Shown here one piece after another: positions 11,101 to 23,100 of a stretch of 64,000 nt of DNA. Both the position numbers and the translations under genes were made by a program. The DNA is from Strigops habroptila (lineage: Eukaryota; Chordata; Aves; Psittaciformes; Psittacidae), in contig NC_044296.2 in NCBI RefSeq assembly GCF_004027225.2, forward strand, positions 3,826,796 to 3,890,795, written 5' to 3'. Every line of letters starts with the position of its first letter. The stretch's first letter is position 1. The notes under the pieces are model-generated. The model ran no database searches. It saw only the letters and a list, made by a program, of their open reading frames with translations, and had not been told where the DNA came from.

Positions 11101-14100
11101 AGACTGCTTCTGCCAAGGCAGGGAGAGACTTCCACAAGCAAAACTTCCCCAACTCTGAGAGCCCTCTTATCACCAGGTCTCTGAGAGAAAGAAAGCCATT
11201 CCCACACTAGAACCACAGCACAATGACTGTTACAGTCACAAAGCATGCTTGGCCTTTTCATGTGCAAAGAAACACAAAAAGGCTGCCTGGGCCATAAAAC
11301 GTAAACTAAACCGGGGTTCTTGCTATATAAAATGCCTTCACTGAGTTGTCCTGACTCTGCTGCAGAGTCTTTGCAGTGATTCCTGCAGTAAAAGGATCAC
11401 TCCTCTATGGTTTAGGCCATTTTGTTGTCGCATGAAGGCTCTGAGCTTATCTAGCAAATGAAGTTTAGCACTGCAGCACTGTAAGAAGAAAATCATGTTG
11501 AGTATGATTCCTGTTTGAGGGGAAAAAGCCTCGAAGAAAGTGTGTGCTTCAGTTACCTACATATATTTAGTGAAAAGAAACAAGATACCGACTTGAGCCT
11601 ATGCTCAAGGAAACCAAAGTTACCACATTTACAAGCAGCACTTGTCCTGCTTCAGTAGTAGCTTCAATAACCCACACTGATTTGGGGTGAAGTGACATTC
11701 GTCCTGCTGCAAGTTGGCTTTTTCTTTTAAGTGAAGAAACAGCAGCAATAAACATGTAGTGTTTCTTCAGCTGGAAGCCAGCAGAGCTGTGGTTTAACCA
11801 CTTGGGCGTCTATAGTCTCTCAGAAAAGGGCTCAACCTGTGCAGGCAGAGCCAGCTCTCAGTTATTAAGTGTTACAAATCCACCTGCTTTGAGATCTTTG
11901 GGTTCAGCTTTGTTTCAGGAATTGGGCAGTTTTGAGCAGGAAAGAGTAGGATTTGTCCCCACTGGAAAGAGATCACCTTTCCTTGCACACAAAGGCCAAT
12001 TTTAGAGGCATCTCAGTTGTATCAGAAACTCAATTTCTTTACCAATTAATTTCAAGTTAACAGAGCACAGCAGTGAGAGCATCACCAGAGCTGTGTGTAC
12101 ACACAGCACAGACCCTCAAAAGTGCCAGTTTACACATTCCCTATATTGACAATCTTCCTTTTCCCACTGGGATTCAAAAGGTAAGACAGAAGAACACTAA
12201 TTTTAGTGCTGCAGATGAGTGTGTTCTCTTCAATCAGCTGAGTCTGTACCAGATTCCCAAAATGTCTGGGAAGAAGGGAAGGAAATTAAGGTTTTGCCAT
12301 ATTTTTCCTTCCTACTGTCTAGGCTATGTTTTAGGGACAGGATTGGGTCACAGATTCACTCAGAACCTTCCTCTTTGCCACACATGTATACAGGAGTTTA
12401 GCATGAAGCCTCAAGACACGAAGGAAGGTGTCACGGCTGTCCAAAGGCTTCCTGTCACATCTGACATCCCATTCACAGCCCCACAGATCCCTGCCAGTGT
12501 ATCCACCTGCCTCCTGTGCAGCTCTCAGAGGGTTGAGCAAAACCAGACTATCACGGCAAAAGCATATAAAATATAGTCTGGTTTGTTGTAACACCACACA
12601 CCCAATTTGTACGTACAGTTTGGGTAGGAGAAGCAGGTAGTGGAGGTGCATAGCTCAGTGTACTCACCTATTCCTCTCTCCAAGGTATCTCCAAAACTAC
12701 GAGTCATTCCCATTTCATTTCTTCCAAATTCTCTTTCGAATCCTCCACCCATGGCACGATCCATGTCTGCAAAGATCAAGTCTGAGATGTTCTACATGGC
12801 TCTCAAGAGAATGTTTTAATGTGGCATCAGTTTTAAAGATTATGATCAAGGCAAGCTTGTTATAATGTTCTCCTGAGTATTTTATCATGGCTTCTCGAGA
12901 TCCAAAACCCAACCCAACACAGGACTTGTCTCTGCATGGACAAACACATTTGAGGTGGCCACTTGGCTCTGGAGCCACCTTTTGGTGTGTAAAGAGAGAG
13001 CAGTTTCTCTCTTCCTAAACTAGTCCTTAAAGATAACCCCAGTGAATCACTTGTGGCCTCTGAGCTGCAGGAAACAAGCGACTTGTGGACATCCCATCAG
13101 TTGTGAGCTTTGAGCTCTTCTCCCAGTAGAAGCTGAGAAGATGATGACCAGTGTGAAGACTCTCCCCAGCATGATGCTTTCAGAGCACACAGCTCAGGAG
13201 TGGGATACAAGAACCCCCAATGCCTACCGCTCATTCTGCCCATGTTCATTCCAGCTGGGAAGCGGCCGATGTTCTCAATGCCACCGAAGGGACCTTCCAT
13301 TCCTAAAAGAAAACATTTTTCAGGGATTCTTTAGCAACACATTTCAACTTACCCCCACACTTCCCCCACCAGCTGCCTTCACAGAACATTCCCATGGGCA
13401 CCCAGACAACTCCGTATCACAGACTCACAAACCCCAAAGTTTGGTCAGACTTTGGTCCCAACACACGACAAGAACACTGGTTGTGTTTTAGGTGAGGTAT
13501 AACCCCAGCCTCATCCACCTACAGCAGCTTTATTCCTACTCACAAAGGAACAAGTTACTACTAAATCAGTGATGAGTTCAGAGAACACAAATGCTGCCAG
13601 ACACACACAGCTACATTTACATGACTCGCAGAAAGCCCAAGCTAGAGACATGCCAAAAAACACAGCTTACCTCCCATTTTATTCATTCCAAAGCCCATGC
13701 CTTCCATTCCCATTCCTCAAAATAAAAGAGAAAACTTTATATAGCAGGTGTAATTCTACAACACTTAGCCATTAGTAGAAAACAGAGACCATACAACATG
13801 TCCACAGCTTACATGGGATAACTCTGAGGAGATTGCAACATTCCTTCTCAGAAAACAAAGCAGCAAAGGGGAAAAAAAACCCATAGGCATTTATCAATTG
13901 AAAGCTGAATGTGTGCTACTTTTTAGGTGGCTCTTTCAAACTTGTGCTATTGAAACATATCCTCAACAAAGATTTGCAAGCCCACTAATCAGTGTTAAAA
14001 GTGAGAGATGGTTTTCAAAGTTTCCTGGATTATTTGCAGTGTCTGCTGCTCATGCTCAAGAGTCAGAAAATGAGAGCTGTGCCTTGACCACGGTGAAAAA

Positions 14101-17100
14101 AAAAAATGGAGCAGTTGGTTAAATTCAGGTTTTCATTATCAAGCTCATGACTTAGCCCAACAAAAACTCATTTGGCTTTAACACTCCTAATACACTTTGA
14201 CTTTTTGTGTCGGCAGAACAAAGCTAGCTACCTTCTACACAGCTTAAAGCTCTCATGAAACAAAAGCATAGGAGTAATCTTCTTACCTCCAGGTCCCATG
14301 TTGCCCATTCCCATGCCTTTGTTTAAATGATTTGCATCAATAGGTTGACCTCCAGGTCCTAATCCCATGCCAATACCACCAAGACCATCTGAAGAAAATA
14401 TTCAGATATCAAAAAAGCCTTCTTTCCATAGTTTGACAAAACAGCAAGTTTTATTCTTAAGTAATTGACTTCTATTCTCCAAAAAGCTTGCTGTGTTCCC
14501 ACTTTGGGGCATGTACTTAAAGCATGAAAGTGTAGAGTAAATCAGAGTAGATGTGTCTTGAAATAGACTAAAAACTAGCTCAATTTTTCCTCATCATCCA
14601 GTTTCCATCTTATTGCTGAGAAAACTTGCTTGGTTGGTTGGTTTTAAGCTGACTCCTGAAAAATAACTGGCTAGAACACTGCTTGTTTTGTGCAACTCCT
14701 CAAATCTAAGGAGAAGAGAGTGGGCAATTTAGGATAAAGATCTTCTAACCTTTGCACAATGTTACCCTTGGCTGACAAATGGTTTATTTCCACCTTTGCC
14801 AAGGTTCTTTCCTTATAGAATTTAACCACAAAGTTCAACCTATGGTTCTGACAGCCACCTATGGAATTCAGAGCACACAGCCAGCCTCTTCTCTGAGCAA
14901 ACAAAGCATATCGTTCCCAGGCAGGATTTGGAATCTTCCTGCACCCAATTGAATTAAGGATTCCCCAGTCCAAAGCAAGAAGAAAAAAGCCCTCAGATTT
15001 TCCTTCATCAGGAAGAAGGAGTTCTATGCTTGCACTTGCATCAAACACCACCTTAATGGCACTCTTTGCCTATGAGAAGAGGACTTCCTCATTTCCAGCT
15101 CAGCATAATAAACACAGGAAGTGTTGAATCTTGGTTTAAAACCAACGCAAGGTACCCCTTCCCCACCCCATGAAAGGCCAAGAAACAGTTTTCCATTGGT
15201 ATTTCTTGAGCTTTATAGAAAGAGAATGAAACTGGAACCCAGGGACTTGCTCTTGAAGAAGAGGTACATCATTAGAGAGAGTCAAGGCAGCAATAAACCC
15301 CACAAACAATACTGCTGCTGCTGAACAGAGAGACACAGAAAACTAATTCAGGGATGGGTTGGTTGATGATCACTACAATTGTGCAAGTGAGCAGCACACC
15401 ACAGGTTTGGTTCCCATCCTGAAGGAAACAGCAACCAGCTGAATGAACAGGATGACCTTCAGAGCCCCACTTCACATTTGTGCTGTGTTTAAACACATGA
15501 AGCCTGTGTCCTCCTGTCTTCAGCTCCTCCCTTCCAACCCAGACTCTTCCTGTTCAATACTTCCAGTATCTCATCACAGCAGGGTTGAAGCTGGAAGGGA
15601 CCTCTGGAGGTCTTCTGCTCCAAGCCTACCCGTTCAAACAGGGCCACCTACAGCTGGTTGCCTAGGACCATCTCCAGACAGGTTCTGAGTACCTCCAAGG
15701 ATGGAGACTCCGCAGGCTCTCTGGGCAACCCATGGTTCCAGTACTCAGTCAGCCCCACAGAAATGGTTCTCTCTATTCAGATGGAGTCTCCTGTGTTTCA
15801 GTTACTGCCTCTTGCCCTGTCACTGGGCACCACTGACAAGGGCCTGGCTCCCTCTTCTTTACACCCTCCTTCAGGTATTTATATACACTGATAAGATCCC
15901 CTTTAGAAATCTGAAGACCTGGAAGATTCTCAGGTCCTCAATTCAGCCCTTTCAGCTGAAGAACACCAGATATGAAGAATACCACCCCACAAAAGGAGGT
16001 GCACTTTTCCCTACTAATTACTTTGCCATTAAACCCCAGTATTAACAGTGGTTTTACAAGGCATGGGGGTCTCTGAATTGCAACTGAGAGATTTGGAAGC
16101 CTTGAGCATCCTGTTTCAGACAAGCTTCTAGCTCTGAGCTGAGAGGAGTATCCAAAAAGACAAGACTGAGCAGCTCTTCTTTACTATTTCCCCCTTTGAT
16201 ATTAGTCAGACCATTCGGATCCCAGCTTTCCAAAGTCTGAACTAGAGTCTTACTGGGGCTGGGATCAGGCCCCAGTTGCTGAACAGCAAAATAAAACCAG
16301 TAACATGTTCAGTCATGGAAGAGAGACTTACGAGGGAGTTGCTGGGGTCGTTCTGGAGGGAAGAAGTCTCCTTTGGGAAAGGCTCGTTCGTCCTGAAGAC
16401 AATTCAACACACGGAAGTTTGCAAGAAAAGGAACAAATTAGTTCTTGCCCTCTCCCCCTTTTTTCTTTTAAATTAAAACACAGAAACTTCAAGGTAAAGC
16501 AGTCTTCACCCTATTTCTGATTGTCCTTTAGCAAAACAAGCATAATTAACCCTCCCTGATGGTGTTGACATCACTAGGAATTAAGCAAGTCAGACTCATG
16601 GAATGGTTTGGGTTGGAAAGGACCTTAAAGTTCATCCAGTTCCAACCCCTGCCATGGGCAGGGACACCTTCCACTAGAGCAGGTTGCTCCAAGCCCCTGT
16701 GTCCAACCTGGCCTTGAACACTGCCAGGGATGGGGCAGCCACAGCTTCTCTGGGCACCCTGTGCCAGCGCCTCAGCACCCTCACAGGGAAGAGCTTCTGC
16801 CTTATATTTATCCTGAATCTCCCCTGTTTCAGTTTAAACCCATTGCCCCTTGTCCTATCGGTACAGCCCCTGATGAAGAGTCTCTCTTTGGCATCCAAAG
16901 TCACACACACACACACACGTGTGTGTGTGTGTGTCCCACCCCAATAATTCAACCCAACCTTGAAAGCACACATCACCCAAAGCCAGGAGCACATTTACCA
17001 CTCCAGAAAGCAGGAAGAGTTTGAACATACTCACCATTTTTACATGCATTGGTCTGTCAAACAGCAGCTGCCCGTTAAACATCGCTGTGGTTTCATTAAG

Positions 17101-20100
17101 GACCATTGCTCAAGACCTAGGACCGAAGTCTTAAAGCTTTAAGCACTGTCTGACGCAGAGTACAAAAGCCCAGTCAGAAAACAGCACCTCTCCAGGACAC
17201 TTCTTCAGCTATCAGTCCCACATTATCAAATACCCTTTTGCTTTCTCCAGAACAAAAAAAGCTTTGAAATCCAGTTAACTGAATAGTCAAAGAACGGCTT
17301 TTTCAAAGTAAAATAGGAGGTAAAACACACTCTTCTGCTTAAGTTCATCAAGAGATCACTCCAAATGTGACTCCAAACCAGTCTGGGTGTTCAAAATGTC
17401 TCATCAGTAACTTTAGCTATCTAAAACAGGAGAAAACAGGCAAAAGTTCAATGTTTCCAATTCAACCAATAGCCAAATTTGGCAGTGTGCCACACTAGTG
17501 AATCACATGAAATTGGCTAAGCCTCACTCCCACAACACTTCACTTACAGGGTGCAAATGCAGAATGCAATTAACATTCAAACAGCACCCAGGGGAGGGGA
17601 AAGAGGGAAATGTTTTCCTCCTTTCCATAGCAAAGCTCATGCACACAGCAGTACCTGTACTTTGTTGCAGTGTGGTTTGGGGTTTGTGGATTGCAATGTA
17701 GCACAGCAGTCAAACCATCTTACACAGCAAGTGGATTTGGTGTTTCTTCCTTTGCCTCCACCACAGGAACTGAAGACAAATCCTTCCTCAGAAATTGCAT
17801 TTTAATACTAGCTACAAGCTAGAGAGAGAAATTGACTATTTGGGCTAGAAATACATATATCCAGGTAGGAAAGAGAATCAGGTTTGTTATTGATCCTGAG
17901 CCTACAGCAACAATTCTTTCAAGATGGACTTTCTTGTTCTCCAGTTTTCCTTTCATTTTCCACCCAGTGCAATAGCTTCCATCCAGGGCAATATCCTCAC
18001 TTGTAATACTACAGTTGTGATTTTCATCCTGCTTTGTTTGCTATGTTACTTGCCTACTGTTTGCCACCATTACTCTTCAAGGATACATATGGCCTGAACA
18101 GCCTCTATAGCTTGCTCAAAAGTGACAGTGCCGATGCCACGACTTTTGCCATCTTTATCTTCAAGTATGTCTGCCCGGACCACAACTCCAGCCATGCTGA
18201 ACACCTCTTTCAGTTTCTTCCAGCCAACCTTGTAATCCAACTGGAAGAAATATTGGAAAGAGGAGAAAGATTTCCATCAAAACCCAGTTTTAGTGCTCCT
18301 TAGTTTCCTTTCCTGCTATCGGGCAGCTTCAGAAACAAAGTCTTCACACAGATAGGATAACATTTAAATAGCATCAGGAATGCTCCAGAGCTTAATGCAA
18401 CATGTTGGGCTTTGTTCAAAAATACAAGTTAACAGACACTGTAGCATATAGGCTACATCTTGATTTACAGCTTCACTAGCACAGAGCATCAACAAGACTA
18501 GCCACAGAGTAAGTTCCTACTCAGTTTGACTGGAATAGAGCTGAAAGTCTGAGGCTTTTCTTCTCATTCATTACATTTAACTCTGTTAAGACCCAGCTAT
18601 TCCATTCAGGAATCACACAGCACTTACATTTGCAACGAAGACAGTGCTCCCAAGTCTTCCTGCCTGTAAAGCATGGATGATCTCATTGGGTATGTTAGGG
18701 TTGTTGAGGATACTGGGAGGGATATTGATCATGCCGGGGCCACCCGGGCCTGGACCAACCCCCATTCCACTGGCTGCTGCCATGACCTTCTGCATCGCTC
18801 TCCTGGCGTGCTCCCCATCAGGGTCCTGCAGACACAGAAACAACACACTCTGTTTCCTCTGCACTCCACTAAGTGCCTGGGCATTTACTGGCATGGCTAA
18901 GACATGCAGAAGAAGAAGGGGTTTCCCTTTACCCAGGGCTACCTGCTCCCTAGAGACCCGCAACCAACCACTTCACCCATCACTGCCACCCCCCATAGTT
19001 TATCTTCTCCTAACCAGCATGTCAGCACCTTTCGAGTTACCCCAACTCATGCACTTCCACTGACTCTGAAAGTGTTTATCTGTTATTCTATTATTCTATT
19101 ATTCAAGACCAACAATAAGCCTCAGTTACATCTGTTCCAAACACTGACACACACAGAATGGCATTGGAAAGACTTCAGAAAACACATGCCAACTAACTCT
19201 TGGCATCCGCAAAACCACGCAACAACTCATTGACCTTGCAGTTGGACTTCCTGACAAGCCAAGATACAGTGTCTACATCAAGAAGACTGGTTTTGGCAAT
19301 GCTTCCCCCACCCCCACTGGCTTTCTAACCCCAAAAAACCTTTTAATGCATCCCCCTATTACTCCATAATCTCACGATTTCAGGACATGCTGAAGAACAA
19401 GAAGCAAAGGATGAAGAATCCAAGGAAGGAAATAAGATTAATTCTTGTCATTTTATACCCAAGTGACCGTAAGCACCTTCACAATAAAAGGTGAACTTGT
19501 TGCTTAGGTTGGAAACCTCACACTGTATTCAGTGAGCAAAATGCACCAGACTGCTGAAGAAGGTGAAACGTCAAATAGAATCACTCAGAAATACAGATTC
19601 TTTTAAAATAAAAGCTATTTGAGTTAATTTGAGCCTTGATCTGAATTTGAAGACTAAACAGCACATTTTAAGAACAGGAGCAAGAATAGCTTTGACATGA
19701 GTGCTTCAGCTACAGGAAATCACAGCAGTCTGAGGTGGAGAACACATTAAAGTGAATCAAGTCACTTCTCACGTTTAATTTCCTATTTCATTGTTAAAAT
19801 AAGGTATCATTTGAAACCAGATTAGCTCCAATAGAAAGCAAGAGGGGTTTCATACAAACTGAAGTCTTCTGATCAGGGAAAGGGCATCATCTATTCTGTT
19901 TTTATTATGTCACTTGAAGGCCTTCATGCTCCTCAGCAGTGAGACAGCCAACAAGGAGCAGTATCTACCAGACAGTTGGCAAAACTGATGCCAATGGTCA
20001 TCCAAAAACAACTTCACTCATTCCACAGAGTCAGAATGGAGCACAGGTTGTGAAGTCCCTAATACTGGTAAAATGCTTCTTCACTGATTTCAAGCATCAT

Positions 20101-23100
20101 TTCAGTTTGTTCTGTTTCAGACAGAACTATTCAAGTATGCCAACCGTTTCATGAAGAGCTGGGCAGGTTACACCACCTCTTCTCATGGCCTGATATCAAA
20201 GGGCAACCTGGTATCAGTATTCCAGTACTGATGGTGGATCATTAACAGGAAAACTGACCCAGGCACAGCCCATTCTCAATGGCTTTTTCTTCCCCGGACT
20301 CCTTAGAAAAGCCAGTGCCTGGTGACTTCCAGCTGCAATCAGCTTTTTCTAACCTTCCATTTCAACTCTTCTTCCCTTTAAAAGCAGTGAGAGGTCACCA
20401 GTGCCAGGAGGTGGCTTATTCCAGAAGCAGGCTGCTGCTCCCAACTTAGGAAACCTGACAGATCTGAGAAGTGCTGCCACTTGCTGTCCCATCCTTGTTC
20501 CCAAGTGCTCCTCAGACTATAGCAAGAAGCAGGTTACTAAGGGAATACCTTCTGCACCCAGTTCTCTGGGTTATACTCATGCAGATGTCTTTCACCCCAC
20601 CATGAACTGGGCAGGGCACAAGAGGACGTGGAGCCTGCTTAGCCAAGAGCATAGCTCACATACCCCAAGGCCATGTCAATGCCAGCTCTGAAGTAAATCC
20701 TTTTTATTGTTGTTTAGTTGAATATTCAATGCAGCTACAAGTTCCAAACTGCTGGAATAAACCTTTAAACTTGTCAGTGGTCAAGAATTAACTCATGGCT
20801 CAATTGAGCATGTCATACTGGTTGACAATAGCAAAGCCATTAAAATGGAAATAAATCTTTGAAGGATGTCAGAAAACAGCTTGTTCGATGCATTTGTGTG
20901 TAGAATACATTCCTTAGGATGCAGAACTAAAAGGGAAGGCAGTCAAGAACAAACAATATTTATGCAGGTTTCTTCTTAAAACCACTAAACAAGAAAGTGT
21001 TTAGTGGTTTCTTCTTAAAACCACTAAACAAGAAAGTGTTTAGTGGTTAGACCTGCAGTTAAAGCCAAACTCTTGCTCTGTCCAAGCTCTGCACTGTGAC
21101 CACCAGCACCTACTCTTTAAATCAAGCTTAGTCTTGATCATCATGTTCAAACGCAAGCTCAGCAGTATGTGCCAATGGTAAAAAGCAGCTGACTGTGGTT
21201 TTTCAATCCTATTTGATGAGTCCTAACTTTTGTCAGTTATTCTTATCTACAAATGCATAAGCCATAAATGCAAGAACTACCCCTTCACCTTTGAATTCAA
21301 CATACTGAAAGAACAGATGCACGTCTTACTTCTTTCACTTTCAATGGTCTTCCACCAAGACTATGCTTGTTCAAAACCTCTGCAGCCTTTTTCATGCTTT
21401 CTTCCATCTTGAATTCAACAACACTGTGGGGATACAAGATAGCTAAGAACCATTGCTGATCTTTGAAGAGTTTCCTCATTTCTTGCTATAAATTCAGAAG
21501 TGAACTTACGCGCATCCCTGGTGAGGTGATTCCACAGGCGAGGAACAGGGAGGAGGGAAGAAAGAAGAAATCAAGTCAGTAAAAGCACAACACACACAAC
21601 TTGTTTACTTTGCTTTCAAGTCAAATCACATTAGTCAGCCCTAGTAGCAAAACCAAATGTAATCTTACCCAATAAAGCCTCCAATACTTGAATTCCATAA
21701 GATATAATTTGTGTTAATGGGGTTAAACTGTCGATTCTGAAGTTGGAACAAAAAGAACTAAGTCCCGATTCTCCAAGAAAAATACCACACGCTTCACATG
21801 ACCTGATCTTCCCTGGCATCCAGCAAAGCCCTCAGCATATTCTCTAACTCTAAATCCATCTCCTTCAGTACAGGTAAGTGTGCTCCTAGTGGGTTGTTTC
21901 CCTGTGAGATACTGTCACTGGACTAAAGGACTTAAGGACCTATGAAGGCACTATACATTTATGCATAGGAACTGACTTCCTGGCACAGGAAGTGTACTTA
22001 CAGAACCTGCTCTTGCACACTAGCCTTCCAAATTCAGCAAACCACTAGAGTGACGTTATCCAAAACACAAGGATTACGTTAAATTCCATACCACTATACG
22101 TACTGCTAGGGTCCATGGGTCATTCAAACAGCCAACACCAACTGAACACAGTGGAAAACCACCCTAACACTGATTACAAGGCCCCATCCCACCTCCTCCC
22201 CACCCCAAAAGCAGCTTTAAGCAATCCTATGGTGTAGCCACTAACCATCCACACTCTCTACCTTCCTGACGCCACCATACAGTTACATTTGGCATGTAGA
22301 AAATCCACAGAAGAAAGCTCTCAAACACTTACCCTTGACTTTCCTTCAGCGTCCATTAAGAGCTCCACGTATGTTACCTCACCAACTACAAATCAGATTC
22401 CAGACGACACATATACCAAGGGAGAAAAGCCAAGAAAACAATGGGAATTTAGAACAATCAACAACCGTGTATGGAGCCTCTGCCTTATAAGCAAGCCCAG
22501 AAACACTCCATGTTCTCTAGACCACAAAACTGGACAATTACAGGTATGCAGTAAAGTCTTAAAGCAGTTAAATATGTTCTTGATCTTCCTCCACTTCAAA
22601 AGCCAGCTATTGCCACAGAATCTCTTGCCTTGATCTTTAGTATTCACTCCTTACTCGAGGCAACCCAAATCCATAGGAAAGTCTGCAAGAACAAGTCTCC
22701 TTCACTTCACTGCTATGAAACCTTGCCTCCACAGTCCAGGACTTGAAGTTATTTGCTTTTCTCTGGACTTAAAGACCAACTTCCACACAGGGAGTCACAC
22801 TGAACCAACACACAACTGACTACCTATTTATTTCAGCAGGTTTTCAGCCTTTTGTTCAGCCAAAATCAAGTCCATTTCCCAGCCTCAATAAGTAGTATGA
22901 AACAGTTTGACGTATTTGCTCTCAATACAAAACCATCTACAGCAAAACACACCGAAACACAACATCTGCACCTTTCCTCCCAAGATCAGGATTGCCTTTT
23001 TAGGACCACAGAATCACATCATGTACCTCCAGAACATAACTCCGAAACGGCTGCTGCTTGTGAAGTGACTGGCATACAGAAGGATCATGGAAGTAAGCAG

